From an uncultured Clostridia bacterium (lineage in GTDB: Bacteria; Bacillota; Clostridia; Christensenellales; Borkfalkiaceae): a stretch of 34,335 bases of DNA. Below the pieces are notes generated by a model that worked only from the letters and a program-made list of their open reading frames with translations, was not told where the DNA came from and ran no database searches. How positions within the stretch are numbered: the first letter of the stretch is position 1; each line of letters opens with the position of its first letter. Of this stretch, positions 1 to 8,034 are shown one piece after another. The position numbers and the translations under genes were made by a program. Location of the stretch: contig CANOUP010000020.1 of the NCBI GenBank assembly GCA_947570625.1, forward strand, positions 1-34,335, read 5' to 3'.

Positions 1-54
1 AGCGGCCGGTTCATACCCGGCAGGTCGGCGGTTCGAATCCACCCGTCGCTACCA
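1..54 (+). tRNA. tRNA-Met (CAU), 5' end cut off by the window
   Basis: The anticodon arm is a perfect 5-bp GCCGG/CCGGC stem around a seven-base loop with CAT at 12-14. A T arm with TTCGAAT loop follows, then the acceptor 3' strand and an encoded CCA at 52-54. The anticodon stem lacks the three stacked G-C pairs of initiator tRNA, so this is elongator Met or the lysidine-type Ile tRNA. The T stem has one C-A mismatch (29 with 41), a possible substitution or sequencing error. The D arm and the 5' acceptor strand lie outside the window. Confidence 0.85.
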
Positions 55-114
55 TAAAAAACAACGCTTAACGCGAAAACACATAAAAACAAAACATAAA
101 AAGTTTTGTCATAA

Positions 115-189
115 GGCCCGTTGGTCAAGAGGTTAAGACATCACCCTTTCACGGTGGTATCGTGGGTTCGATTCCCGCACGGGTCACCA
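115..189 (+). tRNA. tRNA-Glu (UUC)
   Basis: A complete 75-nt cloverleaf. The acceptor strand GGCCCGT pairs with ACGGGTC, the anticodon loop CTTTCAC carries TTC, the T arm GTGGG/CCCGC closes a TTCGATT loop, and CCA is encoded. It lies 60 bp after the tRNA-Met, so the two probably form one transcript ending at the terminator just downstream. Confidence 0.96.
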
Positions 190-193
190 TTCT

Positions 194-242
194 CAGTCTA
201 ATTCGAATATTTCACAAAGATATTCGGTTAGGCTGATTTTTT
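194..242 (+). terminator. Rho-independent terminator of the tRNA-Met/tRNA-Glu unit
   Basis: A long hairpin with about 16 base pairs (some G-U, one bulged C) between 194-210 and 220-235 is followed by a run of six T residues. It starts five bases after the CCA of tRNA-Glu. Confidence 0.8.
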
Positions 243-330
243 ATTCCTGTTTTTACGTTACGGCAACTTTATACCGCAAAAGACTATTGACCGGAATTGC
301 GGTGTGTTAGGCTCGTGCGCCAATTGCAAA

Positions 331-366
331 CCGAAACCCACCGAGATAAATCTCGGTGGGTTTCGG
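331..366 (-). terminator. Perfect 16-bp hairpin downstream of the GLUG-protein gene
   Basis: Arms 331-346 and 351-366 are perfectly complementary around a 4-base loop. It lies 30 bp past the stop of the minus-strand GLUG gene. The T tract after it on the minus strand is short, so it may act as a weak terminator or as an mRNA 3'-end stabiliser. The rest of the 243-396 interval shows nothing else recognisable. Confidence 0.6.
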
Positions 367-396
367 TAAAAATTATATCCGCAAATAAATTTGCAA

Positions 397-3300
397 TCAT
401 TTCCTTTTCTTCGGCGTTTTAACGAAAAATACTATACCTGCAACTATTCCGCCCGCAACTATCGCAGACAAAACGGAAATTAAAACGATTTCCAATACGG
501 ATAACTCAAAATGCGTGTTTTCGCAAACTTCAAACAAGCCACCGTTTAATTCAAAGCAAAGATAATCGCCGTATTCTGTTGCGTTCAACTGCGTGCGGTC
601 TTCATTGATTGCATAGACGGAATAGTTTGCGTTGCCGTTCGGTTTGCGGAATTTTACGGTATATTCCGATACGCTTATTTCTTCGCCGTTCAATGTAAAT
701 TTCACAAAGTAATAATCGCCCGTTCTTTCAATAGATATTTGAGTTTGCGCATCGAAAACACCTTCCACAAGCACGTTGCCGCTATCGTCGGAAAGGGTGC
801 TTATTGCCTGCGTATATTCGGCATAAACGATTATATTGCCTTGCACGTCCGTTACCGATTTAAGCGATACGAAATAGACTTTATCCGTTCCTTCGTATAT
901 CCAATTTCCGTTTTTAAATTCCGCATATTTCAGCGCAACGCTTTCAACTGACGCGCCCTTTTCTACGCGTACGGAATAGATTTCGTCGAAATTATCATAC
1001 TGTAATTTCCCGTCGTCGTATAAATCGCCGTTGTCCTTGTTCCATTCCATAAATACAACGCGGTAAGTCAGTTTTGCGCATTCCTCCATTGCCGATTGCA
1101 TTCTATCGGCATGCTTTATGAAAAATTCAGTTTCATCGTCGATATCCCCGATTTCGAAACATTCGTACAGATAAGTCAATACGGGGTAAGAGTTTACCGA
1201 GCCGCCTTGCCAATACTCGTGATTGAAAAATTCGTGCAGATAAGCGGACAGATTGTTTTCGGACAAAAGTTTTTCGGCGCTTATTTCGGTTGCCGCATAT
1301 TCATAATTCTGCGCGTATTCGGTGCGTCCGATACCGCCCGAATTCCCGATATAATAATTGTATTTAAACTCGGCGGGAAAAAGGTTTAACGACGTGTTAA
1401 AACTTTCCGCAAAACCCGCAATACCTCCGACGTTTCGGCTTCCGTCGCCGAAAACGAGATTAGTATTCGAGTAAGACGACGATATGTAACCCGTAATATT
1501 GCCCGCAATACCGCCGACATAATCGGAGCCGAAAACGGTTGCGCAAGACATACAATTTTGCACGTTGCCGCCGTTGCCGACGATACCGCCCGCATAGTCG
1601 GCACCCGCTCCGCTTGCTTTTAACGTGCCGGAAGAAAAACAGCCGATAACGCTTATATTTCCGTTTCCGAGAATTCCGCCTGCATAGCCGCCGCTGTTGC
1701 AGGCTATATTGCCGACGGAAAGCGAGTTGCGGATAATAAGTCCGTCAAAAACGCTGTTCCCCACAACGCCGCCCGCGTAATTGTCCGCGCTTATGTCGCC
1801 GTAGTTCTGCAAATAAACGAGATTATGTCTTGCGCCGATTAAAACTTCGTTCCCTGTATCGTCGGTATTGAAATACTTATTGATTATTTCCGCATAATCA
1901 AGCCCGCCGAAAAGGTCGTTGTTATCGTTTTGGTTTTGCGATACGTTCCCGTAGCCGCCGATTATTCCGCCGACGTATTTCCGCCCCGAAACTTCGCCCG
2001 AATTAACGCAAAAATAATTTTCGCCCGTTCCGAAACCTATGACTCCGCCGACATAAACGGAATAAGCGTTTTGACCGACCGCGCCGTTATTCGTACAATC
2101 CGAAAGTTTACCTGCGGAAAATCCCGCAATGCCTCCGAAGTTCATTAAATTTGATTTTGTTTGAATATCGGGCGCAACCGCACCGTTGTTTATACATGAG
2201 ATAACGTCGCCGCTGTTAAAGCCGACGATACCGCCCGCGTTCGATTTTCCCGTAACGGCGGCGCTATTCGTGCAGTCCCGCAAAACGCCCGTCTGCACGA
2301 TATTGTTACTGTCAAGACTTGCCGAATTATCGTCTATGCGGCTTACGCCGTTGAACGCCGCAACGCCGCCGACGTAATTATCGCCTATAATTTCTCCGCC
2401 GACCGAAACTTTTTTAACCGTTCCGTAATTTTTGGCGATAAATCCGACGTATTCGCAATCTTTGCCGTGCAAGGATAAGTTTTCAATATTCAGTCTTTCT
2501 ATGCCGCCCGTGCGCGTTACCGTTTCAAATACGGCAAGGCAGTCTTTATCATCGTTTATTTCGATATTTTTAAGCGTATGATAACCGCCGAAAAACTTAC
2601 CGTTAAACGTTTTAACGGAAACGAATTCCACCCCGCCGAAATCCAAATCGCATATCAGATATGCGGAAAGATTTTCGGAATAGTCGGCGGACTTCGAGCA
2701 GTTTTCCGCAAACGATATAAACTCTGCCACCGTAGAAATTTCTATTTCCCTTTCTGTTTGCGATTCGCCTTGAAGAGTATAGCGGTAATGCCTGCCCTGG
2801 CTGTAAACGTGTTCGTCGGAAAAAAGTATTTTGTATTCGCCTGCGGTATTCAGCGATATATATTCTCCGCCGTTTTTATATTTATCCTTTCCGTCGGTAA
2901 TATAGAATTCCAAATTATCGTCCGCAACGTCCTTTTTCGTTACGGTAAGATAGAGAATGTATTGTTCGTAGTCGTCGTTATAATCTTCGTCGTCCTCTTC
3001 GACCTTTGCAAAGCAAAACTTTTTATCAATATCTAAGCCGCCCTGTTCGTTATAACCGTAGCCGTTAAAGCCGCCCACGATATAGTAACCGTCCAAAAGC
3101 CGTTCGCACCATTCGGCGGAAGTACGGTAATATTCCGCGCCGACCGTAAAACTCAATTCGTACCAGCCGGCGTCCGAAACGATAAGTTTCGATACGTTCG
3201 TATCTTCGTCGTTATCGTCGTCGATAAGCCGGTATTCGCCCGTAAGCTCTAATTCATAAACGGCGTACTTCAACGCAGTATCGCGTTCGGATAGAAACAG

Positions 3301-4122
3301 TTCGCCGAAACGGTATTCTTCCGCAGCCGTATTTTGTTCGTATCTCGCCAAAGCGTATGCGTCTTTACCGTTGATTTGCGTTGACGACGTTTCCGTAAAA
3401 GCAGTTGCGCCGTCGTCGAAAACGACGAAATATTCTGTCGCGTCTTCTATAAATAAATTGTATTTGTAGTCTTCGCCGCTTCCGTAGCGTCCGTCAACGT
3501 CGAATGCATATTCGTTTCCGTCGCGTTCGACGGTGGGGGTAAACAGTATTCTGTACGTTCCGCTATTATCGACGGTGTGCGTTTCTTCGCCGTAGGTAAC
3601 ATTCGTTCCGCTTTCGATTTTAACGGACGAAATATAATATAAACCGTAAGCGGTGAAGTACGGATTATATGTTAGTTCGTGCGTTGTTTCGCCTATATTG
3701 ACGCTGTATGTTTCGGGAGTATAAAAGGAATATGTTATATGACAGTTCGTTGCCTTATAGCCGTTTTCGCTTTTGTCGTATATATTGTTGGGCGAAAATT
3801 TTATATTGTAACGGTAAGTCTGCGTTTCGTCAACTTCCATATTTTCGCCGCGCGCGGAGTAATAGCGAACGCCTTGATTATCGGTAATGTAAAATTTAAT
3901 TGCCGAAGACAAGGATACTTTTTCAAGATAAAAGTTGCCATCGTCGTTCAAAGTCATTTTGTTGGAATTTCTTATAGAATAATTCTGATGACTGAACGCA
4001 ACGTAATAGTCTTTACTTGCAGTGTCTTCGCCGTCCGCAAACGCTATTACCGCGCTCGCCGTGCCGCTTAATACCATAATTACGGTCAAAATTATGACGG
4101 ATAAAATTCTTTTATTTTTCAT
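397..4122 (-). CDS. Large GLUG-repeat cell-surface protein with C-terminal membrane anchor
   Basis: A secreted, surface-anchored protein of about 1,241 residues. An N-terminal signal peptide ends around an AFADG segment. Residues about 40-460 hold about four related beta-rich modules with recurring 'GEYKILFS'-like and 'FYITD' segments. A region at about 460-540 resembles the module that precedes GLUG repeats. About ten GLUG-type motifs (GGIVGFNSG, GGIAGFSAG, GGVIGFGTG and similar) follow to about residue 960. The C-terminus has one transmembrane helix and a KKRK cytoplasmic tail. An in-frame ATG at 4131 has AGGAG only one base upstream, whereas the ATG at 4122 has it ten bases upstream, so 4122 is preferred. 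The gene overlaps the end of the upstream exporter gene, suggesting coupled translation. GLUG proteins are often adhesin-like. The ligand is unknown. Confidence 0.85.
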   Translation of the reverse strand: MKNKRILSVIILTVIMVLSGTASAVIAFADGEDTASKDYYVAFSHQNYSIRNSNKMTLNDDGNFYLEKVSLSSAIKFYITDNQGVRYYSARGENMEVDETQTYRYNIKFSPNNIYDKSENGYKATNCHITYSFYTPETYSVNIGETTHELTYNPYFTAYGLYYISSVKIESGTNVTYGEETHTVDNSGTYRILFTPTVERDGNEYAFDVDGRYGSGEDYKYNLFIEDATEYFVVFDDGATAFTETSSTQINGKDAYALARYEQNTAAEEYRFGELFLSERDTALKYAVYELELTGEYRLIDDDNDEDTNVSKLIVSDAGWYELSFTVGAEYYRTSAEWCERLLDGYYIVGGFNGYGYNEQGGLDIDKKFCFAKVEEDDEDYNDDYEQYILYLTVTKKDVADDNLEFYITDGKDKYKNGGEYISLNTAGEYKILFSDEHVYSQGRHYRYTLQGESQTEREIEISTVAEFISFAENCSKSADYSENLSAYLICDLDFGGVEFVSVKTFNGKFFGGYHTLKNIEINDDKDCLAVFETVTRTGGIERLNIENLSLHGKDCEYVGFIAKNYGTVKKVSVGGEIIGDNYVGGVAAFNGVSRIDDNSASLDSNNIVQTGVLRDCTNSAAVTGKSNAGGIVGFNSGDVISCINNGAVAPDIQTKSNLMNFGGIAGFSAGKLSDCTNNGAVGQNAYSVYVGGVIGFGTGENYFCVNSGEVSGRKYVGGIIGGYGNVSQNQNDNNDLFGGLDYAEIINKYFNTDDTGNEVLIGARHNLVYLQNYGDISADNYAGGVVGNSVFDGLIIRNSLSVGNIACNSGGYAGGILGNGNISVIGCFSSGTLKASGAGADYAGGIVGNGGNVQNCMSCATVFGSDYVGGIAGNITGYISSSYSNTNLVFGDGSRNVGGIAGFAESFNTSLNLFPAEFKYNYYIGNSGGIGRTEYAQNYEYAATEISAEKLLSENNLSAYLHEFFNHEYWQGGSVNSYPVLTYLYECFEIGDIDDETEFFIKHADRMQSAMEECAKLTYRVVFMEWNKDNGDLYDDGKLQYDNFDEIYSVRVEKGASVESVALKYAEFKNGNWIYEGTDKVYFVSLKSVTDVQGNIIVYAEYTQAISTLSDDSGNVLVEGVFDAQTQISIERTGDYYFVKFTLNGEEISVSEYTVKFRKPNGNANYSVYAINEDRTQLNATEYGDYLCFELNGGLFEVCENTHFELSVLEIVLISVLSAIVAGGIVAGIVFFVKTPKKRK

Positions 4123-6487
4123 CGTTTTCATTCTCCTGCGTCTGTTGATTACGTTCGTTATCGTTTATATTCGTTAAAAGCAAAGGTAATCGTTTGAATA
4201 CTTTTTTGCGTTCTTTTTTCTTAAAAAACGTTTTCATTAGCGGTTTATCGAATATTACAAGCATTGACGGGATTACTAAAAGCACGCCGAGAATCGATAT
4301 GATAACGCCGCGTCCCAAGCAGTTTCCAAGCGTCGCGATCAAAGGATTTTTAACAACTCCGCCGATAAGGAACGCCGCGGCAATCATTATCGAGCCGGAA
4401 GTTATAATCGTGGGGAACGCCGCGTTTACGGCTTCCGTCATTGCTTCTTTGCTTTCCATAGTTTTGCGGAATTCCACATATCGCCCCGAAGTTACGATTG
4501 CATAGTCTATCGTCGCGCCCATTTGTATCGCGCTTACGATAAGGTACACGAAGAAAAAGACGTTTGTTCCCATTAGCGGGAAGAATGCGAAATTGATAAA
4601 TATTGCGCCTTGTATCGTGAGTACGAGCGGAATGGGTATTCCCCAAGATTTTACCGTAAACAGCAAAATAATAAACACGAATAAAATTGTAAGAACGCTT
4701 ACTTTTACGTTATCCGTCATAAACGATTGATTTAGATCGTACGAACTCATAGAATCGCCCGCAAATATCGCTTCGGGGCAATAAGACTTTACTTCAATAA
4801 GCAACGCGTCAATAAGCGCGAACGTTTCTTCGCTTTCCACCGCTCCGTCAATATTGAAAAGCAATCTCGAATAATTGATACCCAAAAGTTGATCTTCGGC
4901 ATCGCGAACGGTGTCGCGTAAATCCTCGTAACTTTCCAAAGCGTCCGCATTGTTATATAGGTTGGCTATAATAAAATCGTCATGCCCGAAGGCGCAGTCG
5001 CACATCTGTAAAAGAGACGCGGTGTAAATATTTTTATTCGCTTCATATAGCGCAACTTCTTCGATACCGCTTTTACTGTCGGGTTTACTGAAAAAAGCAT
5101 ACGCGGCATAAATTTTATCGGCAACGCTTTCATCCACCGCAAGCAGTTTTGCAAAACTGCGATAGTTTATCTGTTCGGTTAAATATACCGATTGCGAATT
5201 AAGGGTAAGTTCTACGTTTGCTATGCCGAGGGCGGTGTCGATTTCATCGTGCGCTTCCACCATATTGAGAATTTTTAATTGTTCGTCGTAGTTTCCTTGC
5301 GGAACGAGTATGACAAATTGATTTGACGAGCCGAAAACTTTTTCCGTTTCCCATGCGGCAATTTGACTTTCCGACGGGCGGTTCGTATCAATACTGTTCA
5401 TTGAATAACAATAATCGGTTTGGAACGAAAAATACGTGCCGACGGAAACGACGGCGAGAAATAAAGCAAGAATTACGTATCGGCACTTTATAACCGTCCT
5501 TGCAACGGGGCGGACTGACGGAACGAAATTGCGGTGTTTTGTTTTTTCTATCGGCTTGCTAAACAAAAGAATAATTGCAGGCATAAAAAAGAATACCGTA
5601 ATCATACTGCACAGAATACTCTTCGCAAGCACCAAACCTAAATCCGCACCGAGCCTTAACGCCATTGTGGTCAATGCAAGAAGCCCCGCGATTGTTGTGA
5701 GTGAAGATCCGCAAATTTCGGGTATGGCTTTCGACAACGCTTCGATAACGGCTTCACGGCTGTCCCCCAGCCTTTCCTTCTCTTCAGAAAATCTGTGACA
5801 TAAAATAATCGCGTAGTCGATGGCGAGCGCAAGCTGTAAAATTACGCATACCGAATTTGAAATAAACGAAATTGTCCCGAAAAAGAAATTCGTTCCCATG
5901 TTCAAAAGTGCGGCGACGATAAATACAATCAAAAAGACGCCGACTTCCGCAAAGCTTTTGGAAGTAAACACCAATACGGCAATGATTACAACGATTGCAA
6001 GTAATAAAACGAAATTTATGTCGCGCGCCAAATCGTCCGCCATCGTATCCGTTAACGAAACCGAAACAAGCGCGTCGCGACCGGAAAGCAATTCCAAAGT
6101 TTTGTTGAACGCTTCCACGCATTGTTCGTCTTCGTCGTCGCCGTCAAAGGTAATCTTGAACAGCGCGCACGAATTTTTGTAATAATCGGGCGTGGAATTG
6201 AACTCGAAAGATTTTACGCCTTCGTAGTTCTCTATTTCGTCGTGCAGTTTTTCCGCTTCCGAATAAGAGATATTGCGTACCATTATCGTAGTCGTACCGT
6301 ATGTAACGAATTCCTCTTCCATTATATCGAGCGCTTTTTTCGTATCGGTCGAACTCGGCAAATAGGAAGTTATACTGTATTCTATTTTGACTTGGCTCAT
6401 TCCCCATGCGCTGAATACCATTAACGCAATAAACACAATTACGATTATTTTTCTTTGATTGACTATAAATGTTGCTAATTTTTTCAT
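4112..6487 (-). CDS. MMPL/RND-superfamily exporter
   Basis: A membrane transporter of 791 residues with the two-fold RND layout: a first helix near residues 13-33, a large extracytoplasmic domain, a five-to-six helix bundle, then the same arrangement again. Each half has the Asp-Tyr signature of proton-driven MMPL proteins in a membrane helix (ALAIDYAIIL and GATIDYAIV). The C-terminal tail is Lys-rich, then Asn/Gln/Glu-rich, and cytoplasmic. MMPL proteins export lipids, lipid-linked molecules or hydrophobic drugs. The substrate is not deducible here. It is divergent from a TetR regulator and overlaps the GLUG gene, so the exporter and surface protein are probably co-regulated. No strong Shine-Dalgarno is visible before the ATG. 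Confidence 0.9.
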   Translation of the reverse strand: MKKLATFIVNQRKIIVIVFIALMVFSAWGMSQVKIEYSITSYLPSSTDTKKALDIMEEEFVTYGTTTIMVRNISYSEAEKLHDEIENYEGVKSFEFNSTPDYYKNSCALFKITFDGDDEDEQCVEAFNKTLELLSGRDALVSVSLTDTMADDLARDINFVLLLAIVVIIAVLVFTSKSFAEVGVFLIVFIVAALLNMGTNFFFGTISFISNSVCVILQLALAIDYAIILCHRFSEEKERLGDSREAVIEALSKAIPEICGSSLTTIAGLLALTTMALRLGADLGLVLAKSILCSMITVFFFMPAIILLFSKPIEKTKHRNFVPSVRPVARTVIKCRYVILALFLAVVSVGTYFSFQTDYCYSMNSIDTNRPSESQIAAWETEKVFGSSNQFVILVPQGNYDEQLKILNMVEAHDEIDTALGIANVELTLNSQSVYLTEQINYRSFAKLLAVDESVADKIYAAYAFFSKPDSKSGIEEVALYEANKNIYTASLLQMCDCAFGHDDFIIANLYNNADALESYEDLRDTVRDAEDQLLGINYSRLLFNIDGAVESEETFALIDALLIEVKSYCPEAIFAGDSMSSYDLNQSFMTDNVKVSVLTILFVFIILLFTVKSWGIPIPLVLTIQGAIFINFAFFPLMGTNVFFFVYLIVSAIQMGATIDYAIVTSGRYVEFRKTMESKEAMTEAVNAAFPTIITSGSIMIAAAFLIGGVVKNPLIATLGNCLGRGVIISILGVLLVIPSMLVIFDKPLMKTFFKKKERKKVFKRLPLLLTNINDNERNQQTQENENDEK

Positions 6488-6511
6488 TTAATAATACACT
6501 CGTATGCTATC

Positions 6512-6540
6512 TTGACTTTCATATTATTTTATGATAGACT
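6512..6540 (+). promoter_or_regulatory. Promoter of the TetR regulator gene
   Basis: TTGACT at 6512-6517 and TAGACT at 6535-6540 are separated by 17 bp. The predicted start near 6547 places the palindrome at 6551-6580 directly downstream, a position suited to autorepression. Confidence 0.5.
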
Positions 6541-6565
6541 ATAAAAAAGGTAAAGCAAACGGCAA
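6538..6565 (-). promoter_or_regulatory. Promoter of the MMPL exporter operon
   Basis: On the minus strand TTGCCG (6565-6560) and TATAGT (6543-6538) are separated by 16 bp. The -35 box lies inside the 30-bp palindrome, so a protein bound there would block this promoter. Confidence 0.5.
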
Positions 6566-6580
6566 ATACCGTTTGCTTTA
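6551..6580. promoter_or_regulatory. 30-bp palindrome, candidate TetR operator
   Basis: Two perfectly complementary 12-base arms (6551-6562 and 6569-6580, TAAAGCAAACGG and its complement) flank a 6-base centre. It lies between the divergent exporter and TetR genes, covers the -35 region of the exporter promoter and sits just after the TetR -10 box. The arrangement fits binding by a dimeric TetR-family repressor controlling both genes. On the minus strand a T-rich run follows, so an attenuator is a less likely alternative. Confidence 0.6.
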
Positions 6581-6621
6581 ATCGGTAAGATAACATACTG
6601 AATCGGGGAAAGCGTATTATT

Positions 6622-7218
6622 ATGGAAAAAAAAGAAGATACACGCATAACGAGAAGTAAACGCGATTTACGCAATGCTTTTATGGAGCTTATAAAAAGCC
6701 AGCCGTTTGAAAAAATTTCCGTAACGGATATATGTAAAAAGGCTATGATTAACAAAATGACTTTTTATAAGCACTATCAGGACAAATATGCGTTACTTGA
6801 CGACTGTATCAAAGCGATTGCCGAAAACGTGTATTTTAACTGTGTAAAAAACGGAGACATAGATAAACGGTTAAACGATAACCCCACAGACTTTTTTGTG
6901 GATTTGCTTAACGTAATAATGAACGAATGTTATTCAAAAAAAGAAATATTGCTGTCGCTTGTTTACGGAAACAATACTTCTTTACGTTTTGTTGTTGAAA
7001 ACTGCTGCAAGAACATTGTGGAACAGCTTATAAATAAGTTGGCACAAAGCTATGATTTCAAATATCCGACAACCGTTATAACAAATTTCATAACGGGCGG
7101 ATTTGCAAGCGTGATTACAGAATGCTTAATCGTTCCGTCGTTTTCAATCGAAAAATTCAACGAGTATTCAAGGTTGTTTTTCAACGACCTTTTAAGCAGC
7201 AAATTGATAACGAAATAA
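6622..7218 (+). CDS. TetR/AcrR-family transcriptional regulator
   Basis: A 198-residue DNA-binding repressor. Residues about 10-60 form the TetR helix-turn-helix, with the typical 'ISVTDICKKAMINKMTFYKHY' type core. The remainder is a helical ligand-binding domain resembling the C-terminal region of the DhaS-like TetR subgroup. The gene is divergent from the MMPL exporter and is the obvious candidate to bind the palindrome between them. Codon use and base composition are clearly more AT-rich than in the two-component genes that follow, compatible with separate acquisition of this block. The inducer is unknown. Confidence 0.88.
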   Translation: MEKKEDTRITRSKRDLRNAFMELIKSQPFEKISVTDICKKAMINKMTFYKHYQDKYALLDDCIKAIAENVYFNCVKNGDIDKRLNDNPTDFFVDLLNVIMNECYSKKEILLSLVYGNNTSLRFVVENCCKNIVEQLINKLAQSYDFKYPTTVITNFITGGFASVITECLIVPSFSIEKFNEYSRLFFNDLLSSKLITK

Positions 7219-7254
7219 TAAACTTATTCGGATAATTTCAGAGAAATAATTTCA

Positions 7255-7297
7255 GAGGGGGCGGAAGCGCGGAAATTTCCGCGCCCTCCTCTTTTTT
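7255..7297 (+). terminator. Terminator after the TetR gene
   Basis: A GC-rich hairpin with an 18-base perfect palindrome core (7267-7284), flanked by GAGGG and CCCTC-type arms, is followed by six T residues. Just before it, the 12-base sequence ATAATTTCAGAG occurs twice in tandem. Confidence 0.85.
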
Positions 7298-7320
7298 ACA
7301 ATTTTATTACAAATTTAACG

Positions 7321-7350
7321 TTGAGTTTATACAATGCGCCGTGTTATAAT
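7321..7350 (+). promoter_or_regulatory. Promoter of the OmpR-type two-component operon
   Basis: TTGAGT at 7321-7326 and a perfect TATAAT at 7345-7350 are separated by 18 bp. Transcription would begin near 7357, ahead of the GAGAGG ribosome-binding site. Confidence 0.65.
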
Positions 7351-7368
7351 CTAATTGAGAGGAAAACT

Positions 7369-8010
7369 ATGAACGGAAAAATATATATTCTCGAAGACGA
7401 TGCAAGCATAAGCGGGCTTGTGAAGGTCGCGCTGGAAATGAACGGTTGCGAAGTAAAGACCTTTCCCTCCCTGAAAGAATTTTTCGGACAGCTGGAATTA
7501 GAACTTCCCGACCTTGCGCTTTTGGACATTATGCTTCCCGACGGAAGCGGGCTTGACGCGCTCCGCGTCATAAAATCCAAATACCCCTCTGTAATCTGCA
7601 TTATGCTGTCCGCGCTATCCAAGGAAGAGGACAAGGTCGGCGGACTCAATTCGGGCGCGGACGACTATATCGCAAAGCCCTTTTCCGTGCTGGAACTTAC
7701 CGCCCGCGTCAACGCGCGCCTGCGCGGCAAAAAGCGCGTTACCCTTCTTCGGGCAGGCAACATAACGCTTGACACCGAAACGATGGTCTGCACGGCGGAC
7801 GGTTCGCCCGTTACGCTTAACAAGAAGGAGTTCGAGCTTTTGAAATACTTTATGGAAAACGCGGGCAAAGTAATTCCGCGCGACAGGCTTCTCACCGAAG
7901 TATGGGGCTACGACGCGGGCGAAACGCGCACCCTGGACAACCACGTCGCACGGTTGCGAAAATCGGGAGTAAAAATAGAAACCGTGTTTGGAATAGGATA
8001 TAAATTGTAA
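7369..8010 (+). CDS. OmpR/PhoB-family response regulator
   Basis: A 213-residue transcription factor of a two-component system. The receiver domain (residues 1-115) has acidic residues E9, D10 and D11, the phosphoacceptor D53 in LLDIMLPDGSG, and the conserved Lys at 103 in the AKPF motif. The C-terminal winged helix (about 125-213) shows the KKEFELL and GIGYKL signatures of the OmpR/PhoB class. The ATG at 7369 is chosen because GAGAGG lies just upstream and the alternative start at 7321 would fall inside the promoter. It is followed 24 bp later by its kinase gene. Confidence 0.93.
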   Translation: MNGKIYILEDDASISGLVKVALEMNGCEVKTFPSLKEFFGQLELELPDLALLDIMLPDGSGLDALRVIKSKYPSVICIMLSALSKEEDKVGGLNSGADDYIAKPFSVLELTARVNARLRGKKRVTLLRAGNITLDTETMVCTADGSPVTLNKKEFELLKYFMENAGKVIPRDRLLTEVWGYDAGETRTLDNHVARLRKSGVKIETVFGIGYKL

Positions 8011-8034
8011 ATAATTACATCAGGAGGCGCATTT

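Noticed and set aside
6551-6580. Palindrome read as an ordinary terminator
   Set aside because: It lies between two divergent genes with no upstream gene to terminate on the T-rich side, and it overlaps promoter elements, so an operator fits better.
115-7300. Integrative element bounded by a repeat of the tRNA-Glu 3' end
   Set aside because: No copy of the tRNA 3' end was found near 7219-7320, and no integrase or mobile gene is present.
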